A stretch of 64,000 nt of DNA, from positions 3,471,024 through 3,535,023 of the forward strand of contig NC_084850.1 of assembly GCF_033115175.1 (NCBI RefSeq). The letters run 5' to 3'. This document shows positions 20,367 to 64,000 of the stretch, piece by piece; position 1 is the first letter of the stretch, and each line of letters starts with the position of its first letter. Both the position numbers and the translations under genes were made by a program. The notes beneath the pieces were generated by a model, which had not been told where the DNA came from, searched no databases, and saw only the letters and a program-made list of their open reading frames with translations. This DNA is from Lepus europaeus (taxonomy: Eukaryota > Chordata > Mammalia > Lagomorpha > Leporidae).

Positions 20367-21930
20367 TCCATGTATTTGTGATGATGTAAAGACACTTCCT
20401 TTGTCTAGTGATGCTGGTCTTTTCCTAGTCACTTACAATGCGGTACTGACCTCATTCCTCTAGTCCCCAGCTAAAGGTATTGCTCTGGAAGGTCAAGAGT
20501 TCTTGCATCTGCCCCTGGACGAACAGCTTAGGCTCAGGGCATCTGGTGGACCTCCTTGTACGGGAGCTGTGGAGGGACATGCTCATGTCCCAGGGTTAGG
20601 GAGGGCAGAGGCAGAAGCAGAGCCCCAGGAAGGTTGCCCAGCACATTGAGTTCTCGTGCCTGCCCGCATCAGCTTCAAGAGGTCTGCAGGCAGGGCCCAC
20701 AACCCCACTGCGTGGTTCTCTTCAGAGCCATCCAGTAACCAGTATAGCCTCTAGCTGTGTGCAGCCATTGCAGCCAGAGAAAGCTGAGCAAGAGGGGGCC
20801 TGCACCATGCAGTGAAGTGTGTCCTTGTCGACTTGTGGCTTGGCTTGTGAACAGAGAAGGCAGCTGATGTGTCAGCCCTGAAACAATGCTCGGGGGGGAA
20901 AAAAAAATGCTCGGACCCGGGGCAGTGATTAGGTCTCCACATTGAGGTCAGTGGCTTTTTTTGGTGGTCCAGTAGCACCAAGCCCCCCATGTGATTTTCC
21001 TCTGCTGAAGCTGTGTATGGCCTCCAGCTCTGCTGGCACTGCTGGAGGTGGCTGCCTAGCAAGTGCCTCTGCCCGATTCTGGGCTCCCTCCCTCATGACA
21101 AAGGACCGCAGGCCTTGTCAAGGATGAGCTGCAGGGGGAGATGTGATCTCACCCAGGCTGTACGGCCCTGGAAAAACACAGGGTCCGGCAGATGTGGGGT
21201 GGCGCTGTGCCTGCACAAGGACGACCCAGTGCCGTGCCTCTTGGGTGGCCCCTGTCTTTTCCCCTGAGTCTTCCATACTTTCTCTAGGTTACCATCGAGG
21301 AGCATTTGATTTAAAATCAGTACTTACCCCTGTCTCGGTCAAAACACTCGTGACTTGGGATAAATCATGTGGGCACCTTACTATGTGGCAAGTACAGGTC
21401 CATGTGAACAGTTCTCATTACTGGTCTTTTGAAATACTCAAACTCAGGAACAGAACCACAGAGCAAACATAGAATTTTAATTACAGATTAAAATACAGTG
21501 CATCAGATGAGGCAAATACAGTATTGTACCAGTTTTTAAAAACCTGAACCATAAGGTTTTCCATTCTAGTGCACTTAAATAAAACGAACTGCTTAGTGAA
21601 CAGAACTATGCTTCAAGTTTCAGAATGGTTCTGTGCAAGAAATGTACAAAGGAAAACGATTTGTGCTCCTTAAACAGCTGAGTGGGGGTCGCTGGGGATC
21701 CTGCTGGCAGAGCTGCCCCCATCTACCAGGTGAAGATGCAAACGGCCCTGCTGGGCGTCAGCTTGCCACCCTCACCTGCACCAAGCCAGCTGACCTTGCC
21801 AAGACGCCTATTCGGCTTCTCTGGTTCAAAGTGTTCTCCAGTCGCTGCAACTCTGCAATAGTCCTGGTGCAGCTGGAGGATTAAATATTTCTGGGGGTGT
21901 TGGGGAGGAAATGGGAGCATTTTTTTTAAA
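20367..21930. other. Intergenic spacer between the convergent CD99L2 and MTMR1 3' ends
   Basis: About 1.5 kb separates the two inferred poly(A) sites. I recognise no gene, RNA or interspersed repeat here. The right end (21470-21600) is AT-rich with possible distal + strand poly(A) hexamers. Confidence 0.55.
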
Positions 21931-21949
21931 CCAGTCTATCATAATCCAG

Positions 21950-21955
21950 TTTATT
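21950..21955 (-). terminator. MTMR1: Probable MTMR1 poly(A) signal (AATAAA)
   Basis: TTTATT on the + strand reads AATAAA for MTMR1, in the context ctgAATAAActgg. It is the only convincing canonical hexamer I noticed downstream of the stop within 1.8 kb. A downstream GU-rich element is not obvious. Confidence 0.5.
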
Positions 21956-22068
21956 CAGGTATGTTGGGAGTATAAATCGAAGCTAATAAATTAAACTATG
22001 ATGTAGAAAAATTCCCCAGATTTAAATGGAGAAATGATTTTAGATTATCAAATTACCACCAAGAAATT

Positions 22069-22363
22069 AAGATTTTGAAAGGTAGAGTTAGGGAGGGAGG
22101 GACAGATACTTCCTATCCACTGGCTCGCTCCTCAAATGTCCACAGTGGTCGGGCTGGGCTGATCCGAAGTCAGGAGCTGCTGCTTAGTCTTCCACGTGCA
22201 GTGCAGGGGGCCCAATCACTTGGGCCATCCTCTGCTGCATTTCCCAGGTGCAGCAGCAAGGAGCTGGATTGGAAGTGGAGTAGCCGGGACTCTAAGGGGA
22301 ACCCATATGGGGTGCCAGCACTGTGGGCGGCAGCTTTACCCACTTCACCACAGTGCCGGCCCC
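22069..22363 (-). mobile_element. C-repeat SINE inside the MTMR1 3'UTR
   Basis: Reverse copy ending CCACAGTGCCGGCCCC, sense relative to MTMR1. Its A-rich tail has no AATAAA, so it does not obviously provide a poly(A) site. Confidence 0.88.
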
Positions 22364-23727
22364 CATTTCTGATATCTTAAGGAATGATCATTTTCTGTAA
22401 GTTATCAGAAGGTTGTTGTAAAAACCTCTATTCTCTAAGGTATTTGGCTGTAGAAAACCTTCAATATATTTTCAAAAATAAGGTCAATACATAGGACGGT
22501 GCAGGTGCATCCAGCAATTGGACATAACCAGGTGCAGCTGTCCCTGGTGTTGCCCCTGTATCTGAGGCTCCAACTCTGCAGACCAACTGACCTACAGTGA
22601 CAGGGCCCAGGTGTGCACTAGTTATCTGGGACATGTCACAGAGGGGCTGTGAGTTGATGGTAGCTTCATTTCTGCAGGGACAGATGGAATCACAGAGCTT
22701 GAAGTTGCTAAGTGAAGGTGCAAAACCAGAGCAGAGGCCTGATGGGCTGAGGCTGACTCTCTCAGGGAAAAACCATGGGAAGTTGTGCTTGTTTTATCCT
22801 ACTGGAAGCCACAGCACAGGGGTTGCTTGAAAATATGAACAGGTATTCGTGGGAGTAAGCAGAGTTGAAGAGACCATGACCGAGATGAGAAGCATTTCAC
22901 TTACCATACAACTGGGGAAAGTGCATTTGCTTTCATACAAGCCACAGGCATTGGGCATGAGGCAGCAGGATGCAAGGGTGGACGGCCTGGGGCCCTCAAC
23001 AGATGGTGCTGCTCAAAGGGAGTCGGTGGGGGAGGCCAGCACCTGTGCAGGGCTGCCCGAGGACAGAGTGCCCCATTCATGCCATCCCTATCAATTGATC
23101 GGGACAGCCCGGGAAGGAAGTACCAGTTAGGTGAGGACCAACCTCGGTTCAAATGTACCACATAAAAGTTAGCATAAGGTTTGCTTGGAAAAGAATTTCT
23201 CAGGTTGTAGAGTTAAGCAGCTATCTGCTCCCGTGACTACTACACTAAACATAAAAAAGGACGTAGGAAAATAAAGGCATGTTTCTCTTGTTTAAAAATA
23301 CCTTATCTGTACATGACAGTAACTGGAACAGGAGGACCCGTGGCATGAAGGTCACTAGAACAGATGGCAACGGCCTGCCTTCCCCTGTAAGTATTTCCCT
23401 GTCAAAGGTCTCAAGTGGCAGAGTGCTGAAAGCAGCCCTTTGGCCAGCAACATGGTCTTTCCCTGACTGGTGTTTGCATTTAATGAAGGCTGTGACTTGG
23501 AAGCAAAGCTGTGAGACTTCCTTAAACCTCCGTTTGAGTTTCTCCCGAGCTGCCTAGACAAGGGAAGGCGGGTCCCTGTGACACCACTGACAGGAGGGCA
23601 ACGGGCTGTGCACACAACGAATATACTCGCTGACAGTGGGAGCTGTCGCCTAGCCACACGTGGTCCCTGGGCCGAGTCTTAAGATCACAGGCTCCAGGCA
23701 GGACAGCAACCGCCAGGCCATTTCCCA

Positions 23728-63279
<39,552 letters not shown>

Positions 63280-64000
63280 CTGAAAGAAAAAACCCAAAGC
63301 AGCAACTATTGACACAGACTTGTGCTTCAAAAATATTAACATGAGTTTCCACAAAAAAGTATTTTTGTGATTTCAGTTTTCTAGGAATTTTTTGATTTTA
63401 TAGAATTTTACCAATGTTTTCTTTAAATACAAACATAGATGTCTTCTATTTGGATTTGCTACTTAACGAGGCTTTAAGTCAAAGGTCACCTAACACCATT
63501 TTGTCATTTCTTTCTACAAGCAGCTAACAATTTTGTGTGAGTGATAAAGTAATCATGTTTGAAGCTAACTAAACACTGAAGACTCTGAGATACCATTACA
63601 TAAATTTCTGCCACTTAAAATTAAGAAAAATTAAAGCAGCCCACTACTTGAGAGGTACTCACAGAAAATCATCATTATACCACAGCCTAATAAAAGCTCA
63701 GAAAAGGATCAACGTAACTCAGCAAGGAAGCAGACAGGGAGAGTGAGAATGGAGGGAAGAGAAAAAAGCAGGTTGTTAAAGGCTACATCAAAAGGTGCAG
63801 TGAGGATGACAGAACGAATATGAGATCAGAGAAGTTGGCAGGGAATGGAAAAGAAGTGCTCTTGTAAGACATTAAGGCATTATTATCATTATCCTTACAA
63901 CATAATTATTTAAGCAAAAATTAGGACAGTGTATTGTGGGGCTTAAGACATAAGTAAAATAAAATGGATAAAGATAGGAAAAAAGACTGAGGGGACAAAT
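63280..64000 (-). other. MTMR1: MTMR1 intron (partial) at the window edge
   Basis: AT-rich intron sequence that continues beyond the window. A purine-rich stretch near 63720-63850 resembles an old dispersed repeat. No exon is seen. Confidence 0.5.

Larger units (their letters stand above)
21930..23727 (-). other. MTMR1: MTMR1 3'UTR
   Basis: About 1.8 kb from the stop to the inferred poly(A) site. It carries one C-repeat SINE (22069-22363) in the same orientation as the gene, so the SINE would be part of the mature transcript. The end point rests only on the AATAAA hexamer. Confidence 0.6.

Overview
This window is nuclear DNA from a mammal, almost certainly a lagomorph (rabbit or hare). The main evidence is about 43 copies of the roughly 300-320 bp tRNA-derived lagomorph C-repeat (CSINE), on both strands, many with clean target-site duplications. 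The remainder is spliced genes with large introns, L1, L2 and MIR fragments, MaLR-type LTRs and a Tigger transposon. There is no bacterial, plasmid or phage content.

The window holds the 3' portions of two genes arranged tail to tail. On the + strand (2.7-20.4 kb) are the last seven constitutive coding exons, plus one 18-bp candidate microexon, of CD99L2, a CD99-family type I membrane adhesion glycoprotein. On the - strand (63.3-21.9 kb) are the last twelve coding exons of MTMR1, a myotubularin-family phosphoinositide 3-phosphatase; they encode about 555 residues, from the PH-GRAM domain to the stop codon, with the CX5R catalytic loop intact. The 5' exons and promoters of both genes lie outside the window: CD99L2 off the left edge, MTMR1 off the right edge. 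The convergent order matches the human Xq28 block MTM1-MTMR1-CD99L2, so the window is probably X-linked. This is recalled synteny, not computed.

Layout: 1-2.7 kb, CD99L2 intron with a - strand L1 and SINEs; 2.7-4.4 kb, three ectodomain exons; 4.4-13 kb, one large intron full of SINEs, L1, L2, two LTR pieces, a 32-bp minisatellite and a 62-bp tandem duplication; 13-17.9 kb, stalk, transmembrane and cytoplasmic exons; 17.9-20.4 kb, 3'UTR; 20.4-21.9 kb, short intergenic spacer; 21.9-23.7 kb, MTMR1 3'UTR; 23.7-63.3 kb, MTMR1 exons separated by repeat-rich introns; 63.3-64 kb, MTMR1 intron. No functional link between the two products is implied; they are neighbours by conserved synteny.

All exon junctions were assigned by reading GT/AG sites and phase by eye. 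Every exon is open and every phase joins to its neighbour. I found no evidence for a wholly new biological system. The most useful observations are the CD99L2 microexon, a tandem (NAGNAG) acceptor, a nested SINE-in-SINE insertion, two related palindromic mariner-like MITEs, a Tigger remnant with a readable transposase start, and several tracts prone to unusual DNA structure.
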